Both the position numbers and the translations under genes were made by a program. Of a stretch of DNA of 64,000 nucleotides, positions 1 through 8,168 are shown in pieces. Positions within the stretch are counted from its first letter, which is position 1, and each line of letters begins with the position of its first letter. The DNA comes from JAIRMO01 sp046533115 (GTDB lineage: Bacteria; Spirochaetota; Spirochaetia; Treponematales; Breznakiellaceae). A model generated the notes under the pieces. It made no database searches and was not told where the DNA came from. It saw only the letters and a program-made list of their open reading frames with translations. The stretch lies in the NCBI RefSeq assembly GCF_046533115.1, contig NZ_JAJQRC010000009.1:35465-99464 (forward strand). Reading direction: 5' to 3'.

Positions 1-76
1 TAAAGTGGGGGTTATCGCTTAGCGCCGGGCGCCGCCGCCCCTACCGCCGTCTCCCAAAGGGCAGGCCGAAACAACC

Positions 77-1963
77 TCAATGGTATATCCGCAGGCGGAA
101 TTCGGTCTCGAATCGTTCCCCCGGACCCAGGGAAACGGCCTGGACAGGCATAATGCAGGTGGATTGATACTGATCCCTCATTTTTTCATTGATCCGGCAC
201 CGGGTATGGATGGGAATGAGCCACAGATCAACGGGCCTGCTGGAAAGAAGGCTTACAATCGTCTCATTTTGTAAATCCTGAAATTCAATGCCCGTTATAT
301 GGTTAAACTCCCGGCAATCCGGGGAACCCGCCTTTTTCTCCCCGGCAGTGACCGTGAGGATCCGTAGGCGGGTCTCTCCGTCGCCGGGAAAAGAAAAATC
401 AGCCTGGGGTATAAACTTAAAATCCTCAGGTTTCGGCCCCCGGTTTATCAGGGAATAATTCAGGGTCAACAGATCCATATTGAGATGGTACCGTTTCTCC
501 ATTTCCACGGTCCCAAAGGACAGGTCTTCCCGGGGGAGGAGCCGGAAACAGGCCTTTTTTTGGGCCTTGTCTATTTCAGACACCTGATACTTCTCGCTTC
601 CGCAAAAACGGGACCCGGCAAACCGGTTCTCCAGGGCATCCCGGAGGGTAAAGTCCGGGGGGACCAGGCGATCCAAAAAAGCCTCCCGCCGGTAGCCGTC
701 TTCAATGGAGGATTCCTCCATGTAGGGTTCCCGGCGGCGGGCAAAGGTAGCCAGATAGTTCCACGCCTTGGGCAGGTAATCAAGCTCGAAAATTCCCGCC
801 CCATTGGTTTTGATATAATAATTAATATTTCTATCCTGAAAAAGATACTCCGCTTCACCGTCCAAATCAAAATCAAAGATCATAAGGGAGGGAATAAACG
901 TTCCCTGTTCCCGGGTTGTTTTTTCCGCCTCCAGCAGCGCCTTGTAGGCGGCATTCCGAAGGGTATTACAGTAAATACCCCCGTTACCCGCATGATCATA
1001 GGCGTTATACCCTTGCGCCTTCCAGAGTTCTTCCCGGGCGTTCCGTTTACGGGACTTGTCCCCCCGTAACTGGTTGATGAGTATATGGGTAAACATCATT
1101 TTGGAATAAATCCCGTTGGACTCAGGATAGGTGATAAGAAATTGCCGGGACGCGGAAGAGGGAAAATAGGCCTTTTCTAAATCCTGATGGGTCTTGAGAA
1201 ACCGGGTCGGCAGGGTAAGTTCGATAGAGGTTTCCATTGCCCGGGAAAGGGCCTCGAAAAATTGATGCAGGGCGGCCTCGTAGTTTTTGGGATCCTCGGT
1301 TCCCGTAAATATAAGCTCGGGAAACACGGAAACAAGCTGTTTCCCGTCGGGGAAAAACTCCTTAAAGAAGGTTTCCAATACCGGAGCAGCCTTTTTATGC
1401 CGCAATTCAGCCTGTAAGCGGCCCGAAAGGGGAAAAACCGTAACCAGCTTCCCTTGATCCTCACTGATACAGGGCCATAAGGCGTCCCGGTCCTGAATAC
1501 CCGCCCGGTTAAAAAGGGCATCCTCTAAAAAGGTGTACCCCATGCCGCAGGTATTAAGGACGCCGGCCATACTCTGTTCCCAGGCGGATCCCGAAAGCCA
1601 ACAACCCTGGGGCCGTTTGCCGAACTGTTTCCTGATATAGGTGGTCAGCATCTCAATTTGACCGATTTTATCCGCCAGGGGAAGCAGGGTCATCATGGGC
1701 TCATAAAAGCCGCCCCCCAGCAGTTCTATCTGCTTTCGTGAAATAAGATCCAAAATTATCATAAAAAATTCCGGATGATTCCGTTCGATCCAGTACAAAA
1801 GGACACCGGAATAATGGAGGGCCGCGGGAATATCCGGATAGTGATACAGGGTAGAGATAAAGGGTTTTAATTTATTCGTATAGATCCGCTCAAATTCGTC
1901 ATGTCCCGTTCCATAGGGAATATGATTATGGGAACCAAAAATAAAACCGATTTTATACGTCAT
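77..1963 (-). CDS. GH57-family alpha-glucan enzyme-like protein, probably catalytically dead
   Basis: The 628-residue protein resembles family 57 glycoside hydrolases of the 4-alpha-glucanotransferase/alpha-amylase type in length and layout. The N-terminal FGSHNHIPYG (residues 9-18) matches the family HNHQP region, and ELLGGGFYEP (80-89) is a family signature. The third conserved region reads WLSGSAWEQ (122-130) where active members have WLTERVWxP, so the nucleophile Glu is replaced by Gly125. The region expected to carry the acid/base Asp reads VFPELIFTGT (213-222) instead of the usual DDGEKFG. The C-terminal half looks like the beta-sandwich of glucanotransferases. I infer a non-catalytic glucan-binding or regulatory role, or a changed mechanism. 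There is no signal peptide, so it should be cytoplasmic. The start ATG has a weak purine-rich site (AGGGAAG) 8 nt upstream. It follows the rnf operon on the same strand after a 133-bp gap and may be transcribed separately. Confidence 0.75.
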   Translation of the reverse strand: MTYKIGFIFGSHNHIPYGTGHDEFERIYTNKLKPFISTLYHYPDIPAALHYSGVLLYWIERNHPEFFMIILDLISRKQIELLGGGFYEPMMTLLPLADKIGQIEMLTTYIRKQFGKRPQGCWLSGSAWEQSMAGVLNTCGMGYTFLEDALFNRAGIQDRDALWPCISEDQGKLVTVFPLSGRLQAELRHKKAAPVLETFFKEFFPDGKQLVSVFPELIFTGTEDPKNYEAALHQFFEALSRAMETSIELTLPTRFLKTHQDLEKAYFPSSASRQFLITYPESNGIYSKMMFTHILINQLRGDKSRKRNAREELWKAQGYNAYDHAGNGGIYCNTLRNAAYKALLEAEKTTREQGTFIPSLMIFDFDLDGEAEYLFQDRNINYYIKTNGAGIFELDYLPKAWNYLATFARRREPYMEESSIEDGYRREAFLDRLVPPDFTLRDALENRFAGSRFCGSEKYQVSEIDKAQKKACFRLLPREDLSFGTVEMEKRYHLNMDLLTLNYSLINRGPKPEDFKFIPQADFSFPGDGETRLRILTVTAGEKKAGSPDCREFNHITGIEFQDLQNETIVSLLSSRPVDLWLIPIHTRCRINEKMRDQYQSTCIMPVQAVSLGPGERFETEFRLRIYH

Positions 1964-2096
1964 TAATCCGCTTCCCTATATTTTCGAATGAGCCGGCGCC
2001 GGTTTAAAATTATGTTTTTGAGGTAGCCTCATCTTTATTTTAGACTACTTTTTTCCTTCTGAAAAGGAGGCTTTCCAAAAAAACAGACCCATGCGA

Positions 2097-2690
2097 TTAA
2101 AGCCCCCAAAATTTAATGAGTACCACCCCTATGGCGGAAAAAATCAGGGAAAGCAGCCCCATGGATATCAGCATCAGGGGCAGACCCCGGAGGAAGGCCG
2201 GAACCGCTTCCAGGGAAGAACCCCGTTGAATTTCCTTGAGTATAAAGATTGCCAGGAGAACCCCTCCGTAAAATCCCAGGGACAAAATTATCACTTCCCC
2301 CAGGGAAGAAGCCAAGCAGAGGCTCATCATCAGGGCGGCCGGGATCAGCCCGTTATAAGCGGACAGGGGAGTAAATGCTTTGGCTGCCGGCAGCAGTCGG
2401 GGAAAAAAATAATTCACCGCCCCTTCAAGCCCCATACAAACCAACACGCTGAGGGGAAAAAACAGCATATATTCCAGGAATCCCAGGGAAAGGGGACCCA
2501 GCATATAGACGAAAAAAAACCACAGAACGGGAACGGACAAAAAAAGAATCCCCCCCTGGACCATGGGAGGCTCATAGGGCCTCTTCTGGTTTTCATCGTC
2601 AAATCCGATATGTTGAATTCCCAGGCCGAATTGGAGGATTAAATTGAGGGAAAGACCGGAAGTTATTCCCAAGAAGGCCAAGACGCTCAT
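2097..2690 (-). CDS. rnfA: RnfA/NqrE-like integral membrane subunit
   Basis: This 197-residue, almost wholly hydrophobic protein has about six membrane segments and is the last gene of the rnfCDGEA order. RnfA and RnfE form the inverted-topology pair that holds an intramembrane Fe-S centre in Rnf and Nqr complexes. The N-terminal segment with LNLILQFGLGIQ corresponds to the family's conserved NN-x-V-L-x-x-x-L-G region, but the canonical Asn pair and nearby Cys are not evident, so it is divergent. The gene overlaps rnfE by 4 bp, which implies translational coupling. Known role of the family: ion-translocating ferredoxin:NAD or NADH:quinone-type electron transfer across the membrane. The assignment rests on gene order plus hydrophobicity more than on strong residue identity. 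Confidence 0.75.
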   Translation of the reverse strand: MSVLAFLGITSGLSLNLILQFGLGIQHIGFDDENQKRPYEPPMVQGGILFLSVPVLWFFFVYMLGPLSLGFLEYMLFFPLSVLVCMGLEGAVNYFFPRLLPAAKAFTPLSAYNGLIPAALMMSLCLASSLGEVIILSLGFYGGVLLAIFILKEIQRGSSLEAVPAFLRGLPLMLISMGLLSLIFSAIGVVLIKFWGL

Positions 2691-3322
2691 TCGGTATCCT
2701 CCGCTTCGCCGGCCCTTTTCCGGTAATACCGGAAAAGGGCCCTGCCGTAACCCAGCAATAAAAAGGCGCCGGTGGAACTTGAAATTATCCGCAGCGGGAT
2801 GATCCCCTCCGTATCGCGGTTAAACAATTCAATAATTCCCCAGGTCCCGCCGGGGATCGAAAGGGAACCAAAACCCAGGGGCTCCCGGATAAGGGCCAGG
2901 GCAAGGATCATCCCCCCCAGAACCAGGGCTTCCAGCAGGGCCTTGGCCAGGGCATCCTCCGGATCCATGGATTCCACCCGGTCCAGTATGCCTGATCCGA
3001 TAAGGGATACCGGCGAGAGGATAACCCATAGGGTACATTCCAGGGCCAACAGGGGATTCAGAAAATTCAGGATCATCAGGTAAAAACTGCCGAAAAGGGC
3101 GGATAAAAAAACATGAAGGATCTTCTTTCCCTTTCGCGGAAGAAGGGGCTTTCCTAAACAGAGCCCCATGATGGTCATACCGTATACCCAGAGGAGGGCG
3201 CCCAGGGCGGTCAAGGCAAAGGCGGTACGACCGGAGGCGATGACCAGAAAAAACGTATTGGTCAGGGACGGGAGGGGGACCTGGATGCTCCTGAACAAAC
3301 GATTTTGATGGGCTTCTTTCAT
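2687..3322 (-). CDS. rnfE: RnfE/NqrD-like integral membrane subunit
   Basis: A 211-residue polytopic membrane protein with the family signature REPLGFGSLSIPGG near residue 165 (canonical RE-x-L-G-x-G). The N-terminus NRLFRSIQVPLPSLTNTF is the usual cytoplasmic lead into the first helix. RnfE pairs with RnfA in the membrane core of the Rnf complex. It overlaps rnfG by 4 bp upstream and rnfA by 4 bp downstream. The C-terminal tail is short and charged (RKRAGEAEDTE). Family assignment is good; the exact ion and electron partners cannot be read from sequence. Confidence 0.82.
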   Translation of the reverse strand: MKEAHQNRLFRSIQVPLPSLTNTFFLVIASGRTAFALTALGALLWVYGMTIMGLCLGKPLLPRKGKKILHVFLSALFGSFYLMILNFLNPLLALECTLWVILSPVSLIGSGILDRVESMDPEDALAKALLEALVLGGMILALALIREPLGFGSLSIPGGTWGIIELFNRDTEGIIPLRIISSSTGAFLLLGYGRALFRYYRKRAGEAEDTE

Positions 3323-3780
3323 TTCTTTCCTTTCCGGGCGGAGTCCCGGGACTCCACCGCCTCAATACGCCTGATATAGACCGCTATGGTTTCCTGGGAA
3401 AGACGATCCGCCATGCGAATGGAATTACCGGTCAGAGGAACCAGTTCCTCAACCCTCCCTTCAGGGGAAACCATGGCGGCAAAGGGAACAAAGGCTCCAT
3501 CGGTAATTATCGAAAAAACCACGGCCCTGCCCTCGGCATCAGCCAGGGAAAACCAGCTCCCCTGTTCCGGGGTTACCCAGGGGAAAAGGGGCTCCCCTAA
3601 GCGCCGGGGATCCTCCCGGGCCGCCAGGATCCTGTTTACCGACCGAATCATCATCGTGGCCCGGGCGTCCCGGGTACCATACCATAACAATCCTCCTAAA
3701 AGGAAGATCCCCAGTAACCATGCTCCCAAAACGCCCGGTTCTTTAAACTTCGAGAGATCGCTGATTTTTATCCGCCCCAT
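3319..3780 (-). CDS. rnfG: RnfG/NqrC-like subunit, short and lacking the flavinylation motif
   Basis: The 153-residue protein has one N-terminal membrane anchor (about residues 18-36) followed by an extracytoplasmic domain, as in RnfG. It is shorter than typical RnfG (about 200 residues). The place where family members carry the S/T-G-A-T/S motif for covalent FMN attachment reads PLTGNSIRMADRLSQE (about 113-128), without an SGAT-like sequence, so covalent flavin seems unlikely. It was identified mainly by position between rnfD and rnfE and by topology. It overlaps rnfD by 13 bp and rnfE by 4 bp. It could keep a structural role, or act with a separately encoded flavoprotein; that is inference. 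Confidence 0.65.
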   Translation of the reverse strand: MGRIKISDLSKFKEPGVLGAWLLGIFLLGGLLWYGTRDARATMMIRSVNRILAAREDPRRLGEPLFPWVTPEQGSWFSLADAEGRAVVFSIITDGAFVPFAAMVSPEGRVEELVPLTGNSIRMADRLSQETIAVYIRRIEAVESRDSARKGKK

Positions 3781-4853
3781 GGAGCCCTCCGTTTCCGGCT
3801 GAGAAACCGGTTTTCCATATTCCGGATCAGGGGCATCAGGGCATTAAGGAGAAATACCGCAAAAAAGGCCCCATAGGGTTCATTCCCCTTATACTTAAAG
3901 AGAAACGTGAAAAATCCGCCAAGCACGGCGGCAATAAGGGCCCCGATGTTCGAATTCGGTCCTGTTACCGGATCTGCCACCAGCAGAAAAGCCGCCGTCA
4001 GGGTACCGCCGGTTAAAAGGCCGAAGAGCAGATCTCCCTGGCCCAGGGGCCCTCCCAGGGGCAGCGCGCCAAAGATCCTGACAAAAACGGCATAAACTCC
4101 CAAAAACACCCCGGGAACCCAGGAACGGTTTACCTGGGATGCGGTAATTATGATGGAACCCAAAAGAAAAGCCGCAAGGCCCCGGTCGGCGATGATCCCT
4201 TCCCGGGTCATGAAAAAAAGCTCCATATACCCTTCGGATAAGTCCGTATGGGTTATGGAAAAGATGGTATTGTTCAAAAACGAGGTCAGGACATTATCCA
4301 GGGCATTGCCGGCGGCTCCGCTTATTTTCAGAATACCCATGGGAGAGCCCAGAGGATCGGAAAAACCCCGGCTAAGGTTTTCGGAGAGTATGGTCAGGGG
4401 AGAGCCCTTCAGGGCATTATCAAACAGTACGGGCCAGGAAAAACGGATAAAAAACCAGCCCCCCAGGGCGGGATTTACCCAGTTTGTTCCTAAGCCCCCA
4501 AAACTGCCTTTAACCACGGCCATGGCAAAGACTGCGCCCAGGGCGGCAATGACCGGATGAATATGGTTCGGCAGAAGGAGTGAAAAAATCAATATCGAGG
4601 CAACGGTACTTCCGTCCCCCAGGGTTAATTTTTTTGTTTTAAAGAAAATCAGCAATTCCACGGCAGCCGCCGAAGCCACCGCGGTAAGGGCGATAATCAC
4701 GGAACGGTAGGAATCGGTCAAGGCAGACTGGAGGATGGTCATACCGGCACAGAGACTCACCCCCCACATACGCGCCGCGGTGGAACGGGCAAGATTTATT
4801 TGGGGTTTCTCCAGGAGTACCAGATCCTTATGGAACATCGGGGTTTCCTCCAT
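3768..4853 (-). CDS. rnfD: RnfD/NqrB-like membrane subunit
   Basis: A 361-residue protein with about ten membrane helices and clear RnfD/NqrB landmarks: GTNWVNPALGGWFFIRFSWP (about 122-141) and the C-terminal DPVTGPN and GNEPYGAFFAVFLLNALMPL segments. In the family a Thr in an S-G-A-T motif near residue 187 carries covalent FMN; here the matching segment is ISGAAGNALDN with SGAA at 178-181, so the flavin-accepting Thr appears to be Ala. The first 26 bp overlap the end of rnfC. The start could also be Met6 (MFHKDLVLLEKP). Membrane core of an Rnf-like electron-transfer complex. Confidence 0.85.
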   Translation of the reverse strand: MEETPMFHKDLVLLEKPQINLARSTAARMWGVSLCAGMTILQSALTDSYRSVIIALTAVASAAAVELLIFFKTKKLTLGDGSTVASILIFSLLLPNHIHPVIAALGAVFAMAVVKGSFGGLGTNWVNPALGGWFFIRFSWPVLFDNALKGSPLTILSENLSRGFSDPLGSPMGILKISGAAGNALDNVLTSFLNNTIFSITHTDLSEGYMELFFMTREGIIADRGLAAFLLGSIIITASQVNRSWVPGVFLGVYAVFVRIFGALPLGGPLGQGDLLFGLLTGGTLTAAFLLVADPVTGPNSNIGALIAAVLGGFFTFLFKYKGNEPYGAFFAVFLLNALMPLIRNMENRFLSRKRRAPWGG

Positions 4854-6150
4854 ATATAGAATTCACGATAGTGGTACTTAAAGGAAGCCTGGAGGGGCAA
4901 ACCACCTCACAACAACCGCAGCCGTGACACTCACCGGCCCGTTCCCAGGCCGCCCCCTCTTTCTGTTTCGTATGAATACTTTTAAATAAAACCTTGGGAT
5001 CCAGCCCGACCGGGCATACCACCCTGCATTCTCCGCACCCGATACAATTTCTAACGGCGGTGCCCCCCATCTGTTTCTCCAAAATGGCAAATACCCCATA
5101 GGTGGTCTTAACGATGGGTTCGTCCAGATCCGCTACGGCCCGTCCCCGCAGGGGAGAACCGGTGGCAATCCGTTGGGGTGTATCAATAAAGCCGCCGCAT
5201 TCCGCGAAAACTTCCCCTATCCGCGTCCCTATCCGGACCTTCATTACCTGGGGGGTTTTAACCGCGGAGCCCCCCACCGCCACATACCGGTCCAGAATGG
5301 GTTTTCTCAGTTTTACCGCGTCATGGATCGCCGCGGCGGTGGCGGGCCCCAGGAACAGGAGGGATCCGAAATCCAGCCCGTCCCTTTTTTCATAAAGCCC
5401 CAGGGTGTAGGTAAGCTCCCGGCGGTTCCGCTGGGGATACCGGGAACTTACCAGGGCCAAGGACAGGGAAAGCCCCGGGGAGACCGCTTCCGCTTCGTCA
5501 AGCAGTTGGGCTCCCAGTTCCTTCTCTTTATAGGAAACCGCAAAAACGATACGGGAGGCCCGGGCGGCGGAAGCGGTGATAACACACCCCTCCACTACCG
5601 CCTTTATCCGTTCCCGGCACAATACATAATCCGCCGCCAGCCAGGGATCGTCGAATACACAACGGAGTACCAGGGTATAGGGCTCTTTCCGGGAACGGAG
5701 GGCCGTGAACGTATCCGATACCGGACGCCCGACTCCTTCCATTTCCACAATCCCGTATTCGGAAATAAGCTGCTGTAACTCAAACGGGGAACGTCCCTGC
5801 CAGGGAAAAACCTCTTCCCGTTTTCCCAATCTTTCAAAGGCCCCCGCCATCCGTATTACCAGGGCATCGTTAATATGATTGTCGCCCATTTTCCAGGAAA
5901 CCATACGGACCACCCTTCCCGGAACCGTAGCGTGTACATTCGCCGAACCCGCTCCCTGGCCCCTGCCGATAAGCATCCCCTCGCGAACAAAATCCCCCAC
6001 GGAAACAACGGGATAGGCCCGGCATCCGGTATGCTGGACCAGGGGTATAACCGAAAGTCCCGGCAGAAAGGCTATAACGCTGCTGTCCCGGGGAGGTACG
6101 GTCGTATCGTCAAAGGAAATTCCCCCCTGGGGAAAAGAATATATTTTCAT
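4828..6150 (-). CDS. rnfC: RnfC-like peripheral Fe-S subunit
   Basis: A 440-residue soluble subunit. The N-terminal barrel-sandwich region contains VGDFVREGMLIG, and the C-terminus carries two 4Fe-4S motifs, CIGCGECRVVCP and CHGCGCCEVVCP. The middle NADH/FMN-binding region is degenerate: GIVEMEGVGRPVSD stands where canonical RnfC has a glycine-rich G-x-G-G-x-G-F-P-T loop, and RCVFDDPWLAADY replaces NGxECEPYLTxD. The start ATG overlaps the upstream stop as ATGA (4 bp). In known Rnf complexes RnfC is the NADH-side module. The altered loop here suggests a different donor or acceptor, or a non-standard nucleotide site (inference). Confidence 0.88.
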   Translation of the reverse strand: MKIYSFPQGGISFDDTTVPPRDSSVIAFLPGLSVIPLVQHTGCRAYPVVSVGDFVREGMLIGRGQGAGSANVHATVPGRVVRMVSWKMGDNHINDALVIRMAGAFERLGKREEVFPWQGRSPFELQQLISEYGIVEMEGVGRPVSDTFTALRSRKEPYTLVLRCVFDDPWLAADYVLCRERIKAVVEGCVITASAARASRIVFAVSYKEKELGAQLLDEAEAVSPGLSLSLALVSSRYPQRNRRELTYTLGLYEKRDGLDFGSLLFLGPATAAAIHDAVKLRKPILDRYVAVGGSAVKTPQVMKVRIGTRIGEVFAECGGFIDTPQRIATGSPLRGRAVADLDEPIVKTTYGVFAILEKQMGGTAVRNCIGCGECRVVCPVGLDPKVLFKSIHTKQKEGAAWERAGECHGCGCCEVVCPSRLPLSTTIVNSIYGGNPDVP

Positions 6151-7580
6151 GCGGCAATCCGTTTATCATTATATACCAATAATCGCTTCTTTTTGCTATG
6201 CTTGCGCCCGAAGGGAAAGAAAATCGGGATACAAAAAAACAGGACCATCAGGGCCGAGAGCAGATCCCCCGGGGTATAAACCAAAGGCCGGATATGTTCC
6301 CGGCGGGCGAGAAAATTCATCAGATCTTCCAGGGGAAAGGGGGTGATCTCCCGGACATGGTCATCCGGAACCGCCGAATACTCCCCGATAAGGCCATCAT
6401 CGGCCCGGTGGTACCGCAGATACTCACCATGATCCGGGGTATCCCCGTCGATTCTCAGGGGCCGTAAGGAAAAAGAAGCCTGAAACGCGGCATGGGCTTG
6501 GTATTCCTCGGAATTTATCATATACTCCTGCCATTTTGCCGAAACCGGAGGATTATCGGCGGCGGCATAGCCGGATCCCAAGATCAGGGGAGGCAAAAAC
6601 AGGGCGCCCAGGGAACCCAAGGCAAAGGGGAGCATGATCCGGGAAAACTTAGCTATCCCCGAAAAAGGAACCGAAATCGGAACCGGTATAAACCGGATAT
6701 GCCCCATCCTGGTTCCCTTCTTCGATTCCGCCCAGAGGGACAGTCCCAAAATGAGGAAAAATGAAAAAATTCCGCCCGCCCCCAGGAATACCGGAAAACG
6801 TCCCAGGTAACAGATTACCCCGTAAATCACTAAAAAGAGGGGGATCATCCCCCATTGGGACTTGAAAAACACGGGTTTTTTATTGATTCCGACGTAATGG
6901 CGCCGATAATGCCGGGCTATAAAAAATTCCCGCAGGGGCTGCAGGAGTAGTCCAAACAGGGCGGTGAGGGATGCGGACAGGGCGAATCCCGCGGGCCCCG
7001 GGTAGGATAAGGCGGCCAATAGGGGAAGGAGGCTTATCCCTATCCAGGGAGCCCCGGAAAACAGGAGCATCCCAACGGAGGCGGCGGCAAAAAAGAAGGC
7101 ATATATCCACAGGGGCCGGGAAACGCCGGGAAATTCCACCTGGAAGGGGATGCCCGCCAAACAGCGGGCCAGGCTTTCTTCTATTTTTTCCCGGGGGATC
7201 CCCCAAAAATCCGTTGAAAGGGGAATAAAAAAAAACCGCCGGTCCCCATGTACAAAAAAAGATTGCAGCCGTCCGGCGTATCCATCGTTCCGGGGATCAA
7301 AGGGTTCAACCCGCTCCCCGTAAGCTTCCAGAGCTATCTGTACCAGTTCCCCAAAGTCATCCCAGAAAACCCATTGGGTTGATTCGGAAATATAATTCCC
7401 CCAATTCCCCCGCTCCAACAATTCTCCGATATACCGGTCCTCGTAGGAAGCATCCAGGGAAAGTACCACATATCCCTCCCCACTGGGGGAGGGAAGGAAT
7501 AGATGCGCCATATAAAACATCCCCAGGCCCAGGGTTAAGGAAACAAATACCGAAATAATCGTGGATTTTCTAAATGACAT
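6147..7580 (-). CDS. Membrane protein of unknown function, first in line before rnfC
   Basis: I do not recognise this 477-residue protein. It has one N-terminal helix (about 9-30), a soluble extracytoplasmic stretch of about 130 residues (SYEDRYIGELLERGNWGNYI...), then a block of about seven helices (about 165-340), a second polar domain (about 345-440) with several His and Tyr, a last helix and a basic tail (GRKHSKKKRLLVYNDKR). It overlaps rnfC by 4 bp and lies 6 bp after the PAP2-related gene, so it is embedded in the rnf operon. Its position suggests an accessory or replacement subunit of the Rnf-like complex. No cofactor motif is visible. Confidence 0.8.
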   Translation of the reverse strand: MSFRKSTIISVFVSLTLGLGMFYMAHLFLPSPSGEGYVVLSLDASYEDRYIGELLERGNWGNYISESTQWVFWDDFGELVQIALEAYGERVEPFDPRNDGYAGRLQSFFVHGDRRFFFIPLSTDFWGIPREKIEESLARCLAGIPFQVEFPGVSRPLWIYAFFFAAASVGMLLFSGAPWIGISLLPLLAALSYPGPAGFALSASLTALFGLLLQPLREFFIARHYRRHYVGINKKPVFFKSQWGMIPLFLVIYGVICYLGRFPVFLGAGGIFSFFLILGLSLWAESKKGTRMGHIRFIPVPISVPFSGIAKFSRIMLPFALGSLGALFLPPLILGSGYAAADNPPVSAKWQEYMINSEEYQAHAAFQASFSLRPLRIDGDTPDHGEYLRYHRADDGLIGEYSAVPDDHVREITPFPLEDLMNFLARREHIRPLVYTPGDLLSALMVLFFCIPIFFPFGRKHSKKKRLLVYNDKRIAA

Positions 7581-7586
7581 AGGACG

Positions 7587-8075
7587 CTATAAAAAAGTAT
7601 ATGCCGAGGCCATAAAAATGCCTAAAAGGGTACCGGCCACCACTTCCAAAGGAGTATGGCCATGAATTTCCTTAACCGGATGATATTCACCCCCCAGACG
7701 TTCAGCCACATTCCGGCTTAACAGATTGATGGCCCGGCCCTGAATTCCCGAAGAACGGCGTACCCCGAGGGCATCCCGCATAACAATAATGGCAACCCAA
7801 AAAGAAACCACAAATAAATTCGAATTTATTCCCTCCTTAAAAGCCACGGAAGTGGTCATAGCCGATACCAAGGCCGAATGACTTGAGGGCATTCCGCCGG
7901 TCCGCCACGCGATGGTCGCCAAAATTTCCCGGCCATTACGATGGGGAGATCTCAGGGCGGTAACCACCGCCTTAAGTAACTGGGAAAAAAACCAACTTGA
8001 TACGGCAGATAAAAATATGGGATTCTCAAAAAAGGCCTTAAGTGACTCCGCGTTAATGGTCATCGTAACAGACAT
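7587..8075 (-). CDS. Divergent PAP2 family membrane protein (DUF212/YuiD-like)
   Basis: The 162-residue protein has the three hallmarks of the divergent PAP2 (DUF212) family: TGGMPSSHSALVSA (about 59-72), RDALGVRRSSGIQ (about 99-111) and HGHTPLEVVAGTLLG near the C-terminus. Four or five membrane segments are predicted. The family is related to acid phosphatases and vanadium haloperoxidases and is thought to act on lipid-linked or inorganic phosphates; the substrate is unknown. It is the first gene of the minus-strand unit that continues into the 477-residue membrane protein (6-bp gap) and the rnf genes. The start may be Met1 or Met5. Confidence 0.9.
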   Translation of the reverse strand: MSVTMTINAESLKAFFENPIFLSAVSSWFFSQLLKAVVTALRSPHRNGREILATIAWRTGGMPSSHSALVSAMTTSVAFKEGINSNLFVVSFWVAIIVMRDALGVRRSSGIQGRAINLLSRNVAERLGGEYHPVKEIHGHTPLEVVAGTLLGIFMASAYTFL

Positions 8076-8131
8076 TATTTAACAATCATCCAGGACGGCG
8101 AATTTGTCAATATAGGTCCAGGGCAAAAGCA

Positions 8132-8162
8132 TTGAATGTCTATGATAACTCTATGGTATACT
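8132..8162 (+). promoter_or_regulatory. Promoter with extended -10 for the pseudouridine synthase gene
   Basis: TTGAAT at 8132-8137 and TATACT at 8157-8162 with a 19-bp spacer; TGG just before the -10 makes it an extended -10. The hexamer ends 6 nt before the ATG at 8169, so the predicted transcript is leaderless. Confidence 0.55.
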
Positions 8163-8168
8163 TATGCC

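Noticed and set aside
1..76. Gene or RNA at the left edge
   Set aside because: Short GC-rich stretch with no frame signal or structure I can support.
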